A DNA stretch of 64,000 bases from Sphingomonadales bacterium 28-55-16 (lineage in GTDB: Bacteria; Pseudomonadota; Alphaproteobacteria; Sphingomonadales; Sphingomonadaceae): the NCBI GenBank assembly GCA_002278855.1, contig NCGG01000007.1:45859-109858 (forward strand). The letters run 5' to 3'. Under the pieces are notes generated by a model that was not told where the DNA came from, ran no database searches, and saw only the letters and a program-made list of their open reading frames with translations. Below are positions 24,594-34,463 of this stretch, in pieces. The position numbers were made by a program, and so were the translations under genes. Each line of letters begins with the position of its first letter. Positions within the stretch are counted from its first letter, which is position 1.

Positions 24594-26606
24594 TTGTCAT
24601 TTACAATCATCATGCAACCAGATGGGTTTGACCTGTTGCGCGATGACGTCAGCATATTGGCGCATCGCGCGGATGCCCCTGCCATTTCGCTGGGGATTGG
24701 TGCGCCTGATCTGGACATGGTCCGTGGTAATTTTCGCATCGATGATGTCGTTGAGAAACGGTTGGCACTGGATTGCTGCGCGGTGTTGGACGGCGCTATT
24801 CAGCTTTGGAATGCGGCACAGCCGGACATAATAGTTACACTCACTGTCGCACAGAAACCGCAGCATGCGGTAATCGAGCTGCGTTGCTCTAACCCTGCTT
24901 TCAACAGACTTTGGGTACAGATGCGATGCGATGCGTCCGAAGCCTTTTGGGGCGGCGGGGAGCAAATGTCTTATTTGCGGCTGAACGGCAGGCGTTTCCC
25001 ATTTTGGACATCCGAACCCGGTGTTGGCCGTGATAAATCGACCGCGTTGACACAGACCATGGATGCCGATGGCTTGGCGGGCGGCGATTATTGGACAACC
25101 AATTATCCGCAACCGACTTGGCTAAGCTCTGCGCGTTATGCGGTCCACCTCGAAACTGCGGCTTACTCGGTGCTTGATCTGACTGCGCAAGGCCAAGTTG
25201 GGATCGAATGCTGGTCCGCCAAATTCGATATGGAATTGTTTGACGCGCCGTCGCTGACCGATCTGGTTACCAAGCTTTCGGATCGCTTTGGCCGGCAACC
25301 GGCTTTACCCGAATGGGCGATTTCGGGGGCGATTGTCGGCCTTAAAGATGGCGCAGACACATTCGGCCGCTTTGAGACAATTGCGGCCTCTGGCGCAAAG
25401 ATAACGGGCCTATGGTGCGAAGATTGGGTCGGCATCCGGCAAACCAGCTTTGGAAAGCGGCTATTCTGGGACTGGAAATGGAATGCAACGCGCTATCCAG
25501 ATTTGCCAGCCCGCATCACGTCGTTGGCAGAGCGCGGTATTCGTTTTTTGGGATATGTTAATCCCTATTTGGCCGTGGATGGGGCGCTATATCAAGAGGC
25601 GCTAGCGCATAATTATCTCGCACTGCGGCAAGACAGCGACGCGCCCTATGCCGTCGATTTTGGCGAATTTGACGCAGGCGTGGTCGATTTCACCAACCCT
25701 GACGCAGCCAACTGGTTCGCAGAGCGCATCATTGGGCAAGAAATGCTCGACTTTGGGCTCTCAGGCTGGATGGCGGATTTTGGGGAATATCTACCCACCG
25801 ATGTCCGCTTGCGCGATGGTTCGGACCCGATGGAGGCACATAACCGCTGGCCTATATTATGGGCGAAGGTCAATGCAGACGCTATTGCGTCGCGCGGCAA
25901 GACGCATGACGCGACATTTTTCATGCGGGCTGGCTTTTCCGGCGTTCAGGCGCATTGCCCCTTATTGTGGGCGGGCGACCAGTGCGTTGATTTTACGCGG
26001 CATGACGGCATCAACACCGTGATAACCGCAGCCTTGTCGTCCGGTCTGCTCGGCAATGCCTATCACCATAGCGATTTGGGTGGTTACACCAGCTTACACG
26101 GCGTTGTCCGCACGGCCGAACTGATGCACCGCTGGATTGATCTTGCCGCCTTTGCGCCTGTCATGCGCAGCCATGAAGGGAATCGTCCCGCCGACAATCT
26201 GCAAATCGATAGCAATCCCGAAATCCTCACCCATTTTGCGCGGATGAGCCAAGTGCATGAGCAGCTTGCGCCATATGTGCGTGCGCTGTGCGATGAAGCA
26301 CTAGCCACCGGCCTTCCCCTGCAACGGCCTTTATTCCTGCATTATGATGATCCTGCATATTATGACATTCAGGATCAGTATCTTTATGGTGCAGACATGA
26401 TTGTCGCGCCCGTCGTTGAGGAAGGGCAGGACAGCCGACATGTGGTGCTGCCCCAAGGCGCGTGGGTGCATCTTTGGTCAGGTGCCGCATATGGCAAAGG
26501 TACGCACGACATTGCTGCACCGAAAGGACAGCCGCCAGTGTTTACGCGCCAAGACAGCGCGCATGCTGACCTTTTTGCATCCATCCGTGCAGCGTTTGGC
26601 GCATGA
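24594..26606 (+). CDS. Sulfoquinovosidase (GH31, YihQ/SmoI-like)
   Basis: Sulfoquinovosidases release sulfoquinovose from sulfoquinovosyl glycerol, the deacylated form of the plant sulfolipid. This 670-residue protein has the GH31 nucleophile Asp395 in GWMADFGEYLP and the acid/base Asp462 in LLWAGDQCVDF. The 67-residue gap between them is the same as in E. coli YihQ as I recall it. Residues recognising the sulfonate in the Agrobacterium-type enzymes (K-E-R-W-Y) are all present at the expected spacing: Lys251, Glu276, Arg289, Trp292 and Tyr498. Start: a TTG at 24594 with AGGGG about 6 bases upstream; an in-frame ATG at 24612 is the alternative. The last four bases overlap the LacI gene. Confidence 0.88.
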   Translation: MSFTIIMQPDGFDLLRDDVSILAHRADAPAISLGIGAPDLDMVRGNFRIDDVVEKRLALDCCAVLDGAIQLWNAAQPDIIVTLTVAQKPQHAVIELRCSNPAFNRLWVQMRCDASEAFWGGGEQMSYLRLNGRRFPFWTSEPGVGRDKSTALTQTMDADGLAGGDYWTTNYPQPTWLSSARYAVHLETAAYSVLDLTAQGQVGIECWSAKFDMELFDAPSLTDLVTKLSDRFGRQPALPEWAISGAIVGLKDGADTFGRFETIAASGAKITGLWCEDWVGIRQTSFGKRLFWDWKWNATRYPDLPARITSLAERGIRFLGYVNPYLAVDGALYQEALAHNYLALRQDSDAPYAVDFGEFDAGVVDFTNPDAANWFAERIIGQEMLDFGLSGWMADFGEYLPTDVRLRDGSDPMEAHNRWPILWAKVNADAIASRGKTHDATFFMRAGFSGVQAHCPLLWAGDQCVDFTRHDGINTVITAALSSGLLGNAYHHSDLGGYTSLHGVVRTAELMHRWIDLAAFAPVMRSHEGNRPADNLQIDSNPEILTHFARMSQVHEQLAPYVRALCDEALATGLPLQRPLFLHYDDPAYYDIQDQYLYGADMIVAPVVEEGQDSRHVVLPQGAWVHLWSGAAYGKGTHDIAAPKGQPPVFTRQDSAHADLFASIRAAFGA

Positions 26607-27634
26607 ACCCACGCGCCAACATACGCGATGTCGCGAAGCTTGCCGGCGTGGCAGTGAAAACCGTCAGCCGCGTGCTCAACAATCATCCTTATGTAAGCGC
26701 GACCACCAAAGCGAAGGTCGATGCCGCGATGTTGGAACTTGGGTTCAGCCCAAGCATCGCCGCACGTATTCTTGCCGGCACCAAGTCCGGGCAAATTGCG
26801 CTCATCTATGACAATCACAGCCCATATTATATGCACCAGATCATGCAAGGATGCTGGGACCGCTGTCATGAAGAGGGCATGCGCCTGATTGCCCAGCCTG
26901 TAGACGTGGCCGACCCCGATGTCGGCGAGCAGGTGCGCGGCATGGTGCGCCAAACGCATGTAGACGGGGCAATATTGTCTTCCCCCGTCACCGATTGCGT
27001 CCCCGTGCTGAACGCGCTGGAAGCGCTTAAAATTCCCTTTGTGCGCATCTCGCCGGGCACCAACCATGCCCTGACCAGTTCAGTGTTCATGGACGACATG
27101 CAGGCCGCCGATGACATGACGACGAAGCTCATCAACATCGGGCATCGGCGGATTGGTTTTATCAAGGGCCACCCCAATCATAAGGCGAGTACGGAACGAC
27201 AAGCGGGTTACGAACGTGCTCTGGGGCGCGTCGGCATATCGGTGGATCCCGACTTAATTGCCGACGGACGGTTTGACTTCGAAAGCGGCGTATCTGCAAC
27301 CGAGCAGTTCTTGTCGCTCAAACATCCACCCACCGCCATCTTTGCATCCAATGATGATATGGCATCAGGCGTTCTTGCAGTCGCACATCGGCGCGGTATT
27401 CAAATGCCTGAGCAACTGTCGGTCGCCGGCTTTGACGATACCACGCTCGCCCGCGTTGTTTGGCCGCCCTTGACCACTGTGCGTCAGCCGGTTCGCGACC
27501 TTGCATCGACGGCCGCGGACCTGTTGTTTGGCGAAGGCGGGATCGAACATCGTCGCCTGCCCCATGAACTTATCAGCCGCGAATCCGTGGCCCCACCCTA
27601 TTTTCCTTCCCTTAAAAAGAGCAAAAAAATATGA
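26603..27634 (+). CDS. LacI-family transcriptional regulator
   Basis: The 343-residue protein begins with a LacI helix-turn-helix (NIRDVAKLAGVAVKTVSRVLNN, in two pieces residues 5-26) and hinge (YVSATTKAKVDAAMLELGF), followed by a periplasmic-binding-protein-like effector domain with DGAILSSPVTD and FASNDDMASGVL. The frame starts at an ATG that overlaps the GH31 stop (ATGA). Position makes it the likely local regulator, with sulfoquinovose or a derivative as effector. The known Agrobacterium locus uses a GntR-type regulator, so a LacI protein here is a difference. Confidence 0.92.
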   Translation: MNPRANIRDVAKLAGVAVKTVSRVLNNHPYVSATTKAKVDAAMLELGFSPSIAARILAGTKSGQIALIYDNHSPYYMHQIMQGCWDRCHEEGMRLIAQPVDVADPDVGEQVRGMVRQTHVDGAILSSPVTDCVPVLNALEALKIPFVRISPGTNHALTSSVFMDDMQAADDMTTKLINIGHRRIGFIKGHPNHKASTERQAGYERALGRVGISVDPDLIADGRFDFESGVSATEQFLSLKHPPTAIFASNDDMASGVLAVAHRRGIQMPEQLSVAGFDDTTLARVVWPPLTTVRQPVRDLASTAADLLFGEGGIEHRRLPHELISRESVAPPYFPSLKKSKKI

Positions 27635-28533
27635 CGCTTCCCACCCCTTCGCGCACCCGTAAACTGGGCAAAAGCGGAATTGAGATTTCCTCCCTCGCAT
27701 GGGGCATGTGGCGCTTTGCCGGGCTTGAACTGTCTGCCGCAAGAGCCGCTATCGACGCTGCGTTTGAAGCGGGCATTACCCTGTTCGATACCGCCGACAT
27801 TTACGGATTTGGCGAACAGGGCTTTGGCAAAGCTGAAGAGCTGCTCGGTCACGTTTTTGCAGATGCACCCGCTTATCGCGGCCGCATGATACTGGCGACC
27901 AAGGGGGGCATCACCCCGCCGACGCCCTATGACAGCAGCGCGGACTATCTCTCTCAAGCGATTGATGACAGCCTGACCCGGTTGCGCACCGACCATATCG
28001 ACTTGTGGCAGATACACCGGCCAGATGTGCTGACACATCCGCAGGAAATCGCGCGCACCATAGAGGACGCGCACAAAGCGGGCAAAATTCGCGCCTTTGG
28101 CGTATCCAACTTTACGCAAGCGCAGATTACCGCGTTGGCGCAGTTTAGCGCCGTGCCGATCGTCTCGACCCAGCCTGAACTCTCACCCCTGCGCATCGAC
28201 ACCGTCGAAAATGGTGAGCTGGATCAAGCGATAGCGATGGACTTGGCGGTCATGGCTTGGTCGCCGCTTGGCGGAGGACGCATTGGCGACCCGCAAAATG
28301 AACGTGAACAAAATGTCGCGGCGGCTCTTTCGGTTGTAGCCGCCACACATGGCGTATCACGCACTGCAGCAGCTTATAGCTGGATCATGGCGCACCCAGC
28401 ACGGCCCATACCGATTGTTGGCTCGCAAAACCCTGCACGCATCATCGAAGCCGCTGACGCCTTCAAAATCCAATGGACTCGCGCTGATTGGTATAGCGTG
28501 TTGGTCGCCGCAAGAGGAGTGCCACTGCCATGA
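27631..28533 (+). CDS. Aldo/keto reductase, SmoB-like (6-oxo-glucose reductase candidate)
   Basis: The 300-residue protein is an aldo/keto reductase TIM barrel with the catalytic set Asp53, Tyr58 (FDTADIYGFG), Lys91 (LATKGG) and His129 (WQIHRPD), and the cofactor segment GVSNFTQAQ. In the sulfo-SMO pathway an enzyme of this family reduces 6-dehydroglucose, made by oxidative removal of the sulfonate, to glucose. Its position between the LacI gene and a flavin monooxygenase, with ATGA overlaps on both sides, supports that role. Family membership is certain; the substrate is inferred from context. Confidence 0.85.
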   Translation: MTLPTPSRTRKLGKSGIEISSLAWGMWRFAGLELSAARAAIDAAFEAGITLFDTADIYGFGEQGFGKAEELLGHVFADAPAYRGRMILATKGGITPPTPYDSSADYLSQAIDDSLTRLRTDHIDLWQIHRPDVLTHPQEIARTIEDAHKAGKIRAFGVSNFTQAQITALAQFSAVPIVSTQPELSPLRIDTVENGELDQAIAMDLAVMAWSPLGGGRIGDPQNEREQNVAAALSVVAATHGVSRTAAAYSWIMAHPARPIPIVGSQNPARIIEAADAFKIQWTRADWYSVLVAARGVPLP

Positions 28534-29597
28534 GCAAGCCGGTTGAAATAAGCTGGTTTTCGGCGTTGTGCGATGATGACTATGAATTTTTGGGCGTCCC
28601 CGACCCGATGCTGGCGTCCAGTTGGGAGCATTGCCGTAATATCGTACTTGCCGCCGAAAAGGGCGGGTTTGACAATATATTGCTGCCCTCTGGCTATGCC
28701 CTTGGCTTAGACACCACCGCCTTTGCCAGCGCTATTGCCGCGCTCACGTCGCGGATCAAATTGCTCATGGCGGTGCGCATTGGCGAAAGCTGGCCGCCGC
28801 AACTTGCCCGTCAAATTGCCACACTTGACCAGATTTCGGGTGGGCGGTTGAATGTGAATATCATCTCCTCCGACTTGCCCGGCGACAAGATGGATTCCGA
28901 ACCACGCTATCGTCGCACCGTCGAGGCAATGCACATATTAAAGACATTGCTGAACGGCGAACATTTGTCGATTGATGGCGATCATTACAAAATTGACCTT
29001 GATCCGCCGCGCATGAAAACCGTCAGCGGCAAATGCCCGCCTTTGTATTTCGGCGGATTATCGCCAGCGGCAAAGGACGCGGCGGCAGAAGGCTGTGACG
29101 TTTACCTGATGTGGCCGGAGACGGTGCAGGGCGCCAAGGAACTGGTTAATGATATGACCGCACGCGCCGCGAAGTTCGGTCGCACGCTGAAATATGGTTT
29201 CCGCGCGCATGTCATCGTCCGCGAGACAGAGGCCGAGGCGCGCGCTTATGCCGACCGATTGCTGTCGAAGCTTGATGCCCAGCAGGGCGAAGCTATTCGC
29301 AACAAGTCCCTCGATACGCAAACCTTCGGTGTCGCGCATCAGGCAGAATTGCGCGAGCAGGCAGCGGCGAATGACGGCTATCTCGAGGATCATTTGTGGA
29401 CCGGCATTGGCCGTGCCCGTTCAGGCTGCGGCGCGGCCATCGTCGGCAATCCCGACCAAGTGCTCGCCAAAATCAATGCCTATCGCGACGTCGGTATAGA
29501 GGCGTTCATCCTGTCCGGCTATCCGCACATAAACGAATGCGACATGTTCGCACGTTATGTGCTGCCAAAGCTGGAGCATGGCCGGTTGGAAGTTTAA
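28530..29597 (+). CDS. LLM-class flavin monooxygenase, SmoC-like (sulfoquinovose monooxygenase candidate)
   Basis: The 355-residue protein belongs to the bacterial-luciferase-like, FMNH2-dependent alkanesulfonate monooxygenase group (SsuD/SmoC): WFSALCDDD at the start, [39 protein letters not shown] and [16 protein letters not shown]. Such enzymes use reduced flavin and oxygen to cleave a C-S bond and release sulfite. With the upstream GH31 sulfoquinovosidase, sulfoquinovose is the likely substrate. No flavin reductase gene lies in the operon. The stop overlaps the convergent prfA stop by 4 bases. Confidence 0.85.
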   Translation: MSKPVEISWFSALCDDDYEFLGVPDPMLASSWEHCRNIVLAAEKGGFDNILLPSGYALGLDTTAFASAIAALTSRIKLLMAVRIGESWPPQLARQIATLDQISGGRLNVNIISSDLPGDKMDSEPRYRRTVEAMHILKTLLNGEHLSIDGDHYKIDLDPPRMKTVSGKCPPLYFGGLSPAAKDAAAEGCDVYLMWPETVQGAKELVNDMTARAAKFGRTLKYGFRAHVIVRETEAEARAYADRLLSKLDAQQGEAIRNKSLDTQTFGVAHQAELREQAAANDGYLEDHLWTGIGRARSGCGAAIVGNPDQVLAKINAYRDVGIEAFILSGYPHINECDMFARYVLPKLEHGRLEV

Positions 29598-30670
29598 TCC
29601 CCCAACCCCGCCATGCGTTCGGCCTGATCCTCGGCAATCAATGCGGCAACCAGCTCTCCGAGCCCACCGCCTTCGAGAATTTCAGGCAGCTTGTGGAGGG
29701 TAAGGTTAATCCGGTGGTCGGTTACGCGCCCCTGAGGGAAGTTATAGGTGCGGATACGCTCCGACCGATCGCCTGAACCAACCATGGCCTTACGCGCCTC
29801 TGCTTCGGCGCCCTGAGCTTCCTCACGCTCTTTTTCGTACATCCGGGCGCGCAGCACCTGCATCGCCTGTTCCTTGTTCTTATGCTGGCTGCGTCCGTCC
29901 TGACAGGTCACGACGATGCCTGTCGGCAGATGGGTAATGCGCACGGCGGAGTCGGTCGTGTTCACATGTTGCCCGCCAGCACCCGACGCACGGTAAACGT
30001 CAATTTTAAGATCTCGTGCTTCAATTTGGATATCAACTTCAGTCGGCTCGGGCAGCACCGCAACAGTCGCGGCGCTGGTGTGGATGCGCCCGCCGCTTTC
30101 GGTTACCGGCACGCGCTGCACACGGTGCACGCCGCTTTCATATTTCAACTTGGCGAACACGCCCGTGCCTTTGATCGCAACCACGACTTCCTTAAACCCG
30201 CCAACGTCGGAGGTGCTCACCGAAATTGGTTCAATTTTCCAACCTTGGCCGGCGGCATAACGTTCATACATGCGGTACAAATCGCCCGCGAATAACGCTG
30301 CCTCATCGCCGCCCGTGCCCGCACGGATTTCCAACATTGCCGGCCGGTCATCCGCAGAATCGCGGGGCAACAGCGAAATGGCGAGCGACATTTCTGCGTC
30401 CGAAAGCTGCCGGGTAACATCTTCCAATTCCTCGACTGCCATCTCGTGCAGGTCTGGGTCGGAGGTATCCTGCGCCATATGCGCAAGCGTTTCTATTTCT
30501 GTGCGCAACCGCCGGACTTCTGCCGCCGCTTTCGCTACAGGCTCAAGTTCGGAATACTCCTTGGACGCAACCACAAAGCCATCGCCCTCAAGCTGCCCCG
30601 AAGCCATCCGCGCCTCAAGCTCGGAAAAACGCGATTCAATTTGCGCGATACGGTGCGGGGAGATTTTCAA
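29594..30670 (-). CDS. prfA: Peptide chain release factor 1
   Basis: RF1 recognises UAA and UAG stop codons and triggers peptide release. The 358-residue protein has the peptidyl-hydrolysis GGQ at residues 232-234 ([13 protein letters not shown]), preceded by the recognition segment region [18 protein letters not shown]. The stop-recognition tripeptide is PVT, close to the usual PxT. Length is normal. Its ATG overlaps the stop of hisS (ATGA), so the two are one transcript. Confidence 0.96.
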   Translation of the reverse strand: MKISPHRIAQIESRFSELEARMASGQLEGDGFVVASKEYSELEPVAKAAAEVRRLRTEIETLAHMAQDTSDPDLHEMAVEELEDVTRQLSDAEMSLAISLLPRDSADDRPAMLEIRAGTGGDEAALFAGDLYRMYERYAAGQGWKIEPISVSTSDVGGFKEVVVAIKGTGVFAKLKYESGVHRVQRVPVTESGGRIHTSAATVAVLPEPTEVDIQIEARDLKIDVYRASGAGGQHVNTTDSAVRITHLPTGIVVTCQDGRSQHKNKEQAMQVLRARMYEKEREEAQGAEAEARKAMVGSGDRSERIRTYNFPQGRVTDHRINLTLHKLPEILEGGGLGELVAALIAEDQAERMAGLGD

Positions 30671-31890
30671 GCGGCGAACGACTTCAGAAAGTTAACAAGC
30701 CGGCTGTCGGTATCTGCACCCGAAAAACCGTAATACCCCTTCTCGTTAACGCGTAAAATTGCCGCAGGATTTTGCTTGACCGCTTTGTCATATCGTTTTT
30801 TAGGCGACCCCGTTGCAATCATATCTGCGGAAATTCCAGCTTGGCGGAGTTGACGCAGAAGAGCAAAAGCCTGCCCAAGGCCTTCGTCATTTTCCAGAAC
30901 GATCATGGCCTCAAGCTGCTGAACGGGCAATTGTTCTATCAACATCGCCAACCGCTCTATCCCCGCAGCCCAGCCAACTGCTGGCGTTGCTGGTCCTCCA
31001 AGATTTTCGATCAAGCCGTCATAACGCCCGCCACCAAGCACAGTGCCTTGCGCACCCAGCCGGTCCGTCACGAACTCAAACGCCGTGTGGCGATAATAAT
31101 CGAGCCCGCGAACAAGCGCTGCGTTGCGCGTCCATGCAACGCCGGCGGCATCGAGACCAGCGGTGACTGCGCCAAAGAAATCCTGCGCTTCGCCCGAAAG
31201 ATAATCGTCGATGACGGGCGCCGCGTCAGCAACCGGACGGTCCTGGGGGTCTTTGCTGTCCAAGATGCGCAGCGGATTTTTCTCCAGCCGCGCTAGGCTG
31301 TCTTCGGACAATGCACCCTTATGGTCGTTGAAATAACCAACCAAAGCGGCGCGCCACGCATCGCGGCTTGGCGTATCGCCCAGCGTATTAAGCTGCAGCG
31401 TCACGCCGTCGTTAATGCCCAATTCCTTGAGCAACTGATCCGCCATAACGAGCAGTTCCACGTCAGCTGCTGGCTCTGCTGCGCCGATGATTTCGGCATC
31501 TATCTGGTGAAACTGCCGATAACGGCCCTTTTGTGGGCGTTCGTAGCGGAACAATGGCCCATGCACCGACAGCTTCATCGGTGCGAATTGCTGCCAGCCA
31601 TTGGTCAAATATGCGCGCGCAATGCCGGCGGTAAACTCGGGGCGCAGCGTGATGGAATCCCCACCGCGGTCTTCAAAACTGTACATTTCCTTCGAAACAA
31701 CATCTGTCGCCTCGCCAAGGCTGCGTGAAAACACAGCCGTTGGCTCAATGACAGGCAACTGAAGGCCCTTAAAGCCATAAAGCCGTCTTACGCGTTCGAA
31801 GGTCGCGACAACATGTGCGAAGCGTTCCTCGGTATCACCGAACATATCCTGTGTGCCGCGCACGGCCTGGGGTGTCTGTATCTTTGCCAT
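30667..31890 (-). CDS. hisS: Histidyl-tRNA synthetase
   Basis: This class II synthetase attaches histidine to tRNA-His. The 407-residue protein has motif 2 ([19 protein letters not shown]), the histidine-binding loop regions ([13 protein letters not shown]) and motif 3 ([13 protein letters not shown]), with the C-terminal anticodon-binding domain. It is translationally coupled to prfA, an arrangement common in Alphaproteobacteria. The start at 31890 gives the family N-terminus ([13 protein letters not shown]). Confidence 0.95.
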   Translation of the reverse strand: MAKIQTPQAVRGTQDMFGDTEERFAHVVATFERVRRLYGFKGLQLPVIEPTAVFSRSLGEATDVVSKEMYSFEDRGGDSITLRPEFTAGIARAYLTNGWQQFAPMKLSVHGPLFRYERPQKGRYRQFHQIDAEIIGAAEPAADVELLVMADQLLKELGINDGVTLQLNTLGDTPSRDAWRAALVGYFNDHKGALSEDSLARLEKNPLRILDSKDPQDRPVADAAPVIDDYLSGEAQDFFGAVTAGLDAAGVAWTRNAALVRGLDYYRHTAFEFVTDRLGAQGTVLGGGRYDGLIENLGGPATPAVGWAAGIERLAMLIEQLPVQQLEAMIVLENDEGLGQAFALLRQLRQAGISADMIATGSPKKRYDKAVKQNPAAILRVNEKGYYGFSGADTDSRLVNFLKSFAA

Positions 31891-31968
31891 GGATAAGCGC
31901 CCTAGCGGCTAATTGTTGTAAGTGGAATAGGGCTGGACGCAGCGCGACGCATTCGCCAAAGTTTACCC

Positions 31969-33903
31969 ATGAACTCACGCATATTGACGCGCGCACTTGC
32001 CGCATTCGCCCTTTCCGCCAGCCTCAATTCCGCGGCATTCGCGCAAAACAGCGCACCGCAGCCGGTACCGATCATATCCAATATCCCCGAACCGCAGGAC
32101 CGCCCATTGCCGGCGCCTATGGATTTAGAGGTCGATGCGACCGATGTCGCCCGCGGAATCTTTTACGTGCGACAGCGCATTCCGGTCGAAAAAGGGAAAC
32201 CGCTCATTCTGCTTTATCCGCAATGGCTACCCGGAAAACATGGTCCCCGCGGCGCATTGGCCGAGCTGACTGGGCTCGAAATCAGTGCCAATGGTAAGTT
32301 GCTCAAATGGACACGCGATCCGGTTCAGGTTTATGCCTTTCACGTCGATTTACCCAATGATGCCGATGTTGTGGAAGCGGAATTCCAATTCACATCACCC
32401 GTCCGCGAGAGCGAAGGTCGCATCGTCGTCACACCCAATATGATGAATATTCAATGGGAGCAGGTCGCGCTTTATCCCGCGGGTCACTTCACACGCGCCA
32501 TCCAAGTGCGTCCGTCGGTTACCTTGCCTGCGGGCTGGACCGGTGTCGCCGCGCTCGACGGGGCAAAAACCAACATGGGACGCATTGATTATGGCGTAAC
32601 CAGCTTTGAAACGCTCATCGATAGCCCCATGTTCGCCGGCCCCAATTACAAAAAATGGGACTTGGGCAATAATGTCACGCTGAACGTCTGGGCGGATGAC
32701 GCTAAATATCTGGAAGCGAAGCCTGAGCAGATTGCCGCGCACCGGGCCTTGGTTGATGAATCTATCATCTTGTTCGGCGCAAAACATTTCGACCGTTATG
32801 AATTTCTGCTTGGTCTGACCGAGGAGCTTGGCGGCGTTGGCCTTGAACATCATCGCAGTTCGGAGAACACACGCGAAACCGATTATTTCATCGATTGGGA
32901 TGATAATATGTCCGAACGCGGCCTGTTGCCGCATGAATTCACACATAGTTGGAATGGCAAGTTCCGCCGTCCTGCAACGATGTGGACACCCGATTATTCC
33001 ACGCCGATGCGGGACAATTTGCTGTGGGTATATGAAGGCCAAACGAGTTTTTGGGATTTGGTACTTGGCGCGCGTTCCGGGTTGCAGTCCAAGGAAATGG
33101 TGCTGGCCGAATGGGCCAAATATGCCGGATTTTACGCTGAACAGCCGGGTCGAACCTGGCGCTCGGTTGAAGACACCACGCACGATCCGATCTTTGGCGC
33201 ACGCAAGCCAAAGCCTTTTGCAAGCCAGGCACGTGGCGAGGATTATTACAACGAAAGCTCATTGGTCTGGCTCGACGCAGACATGACCATTCGCCAATTG
33301 TCCAAGGGCACAAAGTCGCTGGATGATTTTGCCAAGGCATTTTTTGGTGTGCGGGACGCCGATTGGGGCGTGCTGACCTATGATTTTGACGCAGTTGTCC
33401 ACACGCTCAACGCGGTGCAGCCTTATGATTGGGCAAAGTTTCTTGACACAAAATTACGTCAACCGGGCCAGCCAGCGCCGCTCGCGGGGCTGGAAAAGGG
33501 CGGATACAGACTTGTCTGGAAAGAAGAACCAAACATCTTCGACAAGGAAACGATGAAGGAAAGCAACAGCTTCAACCTGACCCACTCGCTCGGGCTAACC
33601 TTGAACAAAGATGCTACCGTGACGTCGGTGCTGTGGAACAGCCCAGCATTTAAAGCGAATATCGTCAACGGCGCCAAGATCATCGCGGTAAATGGTTATG
33701 CCTATTCGAAGGACGGCCTAGTCAGCGCTATCAAGGCGGCGACGGACAAGAAAACACCGGTCCGGCTGCTGATGGAGCGCAACAAACGTTATGCGCAAAT
33801 AGACATCGCCTATTCAGGCGGTTTGCGCTATCCACACCTCGAAGCCATAGGCCAAGGTGAGACCGCAATTGACCGGCTCCTCAGCCCACGGCGGACCAAA
33901 TAA
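31969..33903 (+). CDS. M61-family metallopeptidase with PDZ domain, secreted
   Basis: The 644-residue protein has a signal peptide (about residues 1-26), an N-terminal beta domain, the zinc motif HEFTH (His322, Glu323, His326) in PHEFTHSWNGK, and a second segment VYEGQTSFW containing the third-ligand Glu. A PDZ-like domain closes it (LGLTLNKDATVTSVLWNSPAFKANI). This is the glycyl aminopeptidase-type M61 architecture, thought to act in the periplasm on small peptides. It is divergent from hisS over a 78-base gap. Confidence 0.9.
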   Translation: MNSRILTRALAAFALSASLNSAAFAQNSAPQPVPIISNIPEPQDRPLPAPMDLEVDATDVARGIFYVRQRIPVEKGKPLILLYPQWLPGKHGPRGALAELTGLEISANGKLLKWTRDPVQVYAFHVDLPNDADVVEAEFQFTSPVRESEGRIVVTPNMMNIQWEQVALYPAGHFTRAIQVRPSVTLPAGWTGVAALDGAKTNMGRIDYGVTSFETLIDSPMFAGPNYKKWDLGNNVTLNVWADDAKYLEAKPEQIAAHRALVDESIILFGAKHFDRYEFLLGLTEELGGVGLEHHRSSENTRETDYFIDWDDNMSERGLLPHEFTHSWNGKFRRPATMWTPDYSTPMRDNLLWVYEGQTSFWDLVLGARSGLQSKEMVLAEWAKYAGFYAEQPGRTWRSVEDTTHDPIFGARKPKPFASQARGEDYYNESSLVWLDADMTIRQLSKGTKSLDDFAKAFFGVRDADWGVLTYDFDAVVHTLNAVQPYDWAKFLDTKLRQPGQPAPLAGLEKGGYRLVWKEEPNIFDKETMKESNSFNLTHSLGLTLNKDATVTSVLWNSPAFKANIVNGAKIIAVNGYAYSKDGLVSAIKAATDKKTPVRLLMERNKRYAQIDIAYSGGLRYPHLEAIGQGETAIDRLLSPRRTK

Positions 33904-33926
33904 TAACATAGTGAAAGCATTCTCCC

Positions 33927-34463
33927 ATGCGTATTGATTTAATTCCCGCGGGCGACAATGTCCCCGATAGCCTCAACGTCCTGATCGAAGTACCTATTGG
34001 CGGCGAGCCTGTGAAATATGAATTCGACAAGGCATCAGGTGCGCTTTTCGTTGACCGTTTCTTGCACACGCCCATGCGCTATCCCGCCAATTACGGCTTT
34101 GTGCCGCATACATTGGGCGAAGATGGTGATCCGCTGGATGCCCTTGTTGTCGCCCGCTCGCCTATCATCGCCGGCGCTGTGGTGAAATGTCGTCCGATTG
34201 GTGTGTTGATGATGGAAGATGATAAAGGTGGCGACGAAAAGCTGCTTTGCGTTCCCGTAAACGCGACCTTCCCTTATTATTCAGAGGTTGCCACCTACAA
34301 GGACATGCCACCGATCGTCCTTCAGCAGATTGAGCATTTCTTCACCCATTATAAGGATCTGGAACCTGGAAAATGGGCCAAGTTGAATGGCTGGGGTGAT
34401 GAAAAGGACGCAAAGCGCATCATTCTTGAATGCGTAGAACGCGCAAAGGAAGAGAACACATGA
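33927..34463 (+). CDS. ppa: Inorganic pyrophosphatase
   Basis: This soluble family I pyrophosphatase hydrolyses pyrophosphate from biosynthetic reactions. The 178-residue protein has VPIGGEPVKYEFDKASGALFVDR, the signature DGDPLDALVV and the metal-binding EDDKGGDEKLL. Its size is typical of bacterial hexameric enzymes. It is followed by a lipoprotein gene that overlaps its stop by ATGA. Confidence 0.96.
   Translation: MRIDLIPAGDNVPDSLNVLIEVPIGGEPVKYEFDKASGALFVDRFLHTPMRYPANYGFVPHTLGEDGDPLDALVVARSPIIAGAVVKCRPIGVLMMEDDKGGDEKLLCVPVNATFPYYSEVATYKDMPPIVLQQIEHFFTHYKDLEPGKWAKLNGWGDEKDAKRIILECVERAKEENT

Noticed and set aside
24594..26606. GH31 gene as an alpha-glucosidase or alpha-xylosidase
   Set aside because: The sulfonate-binding residues are all present and the neighbouring genes are those of sulfoquinovose breakdown, so the sulfoquinovosidase role is preferred.
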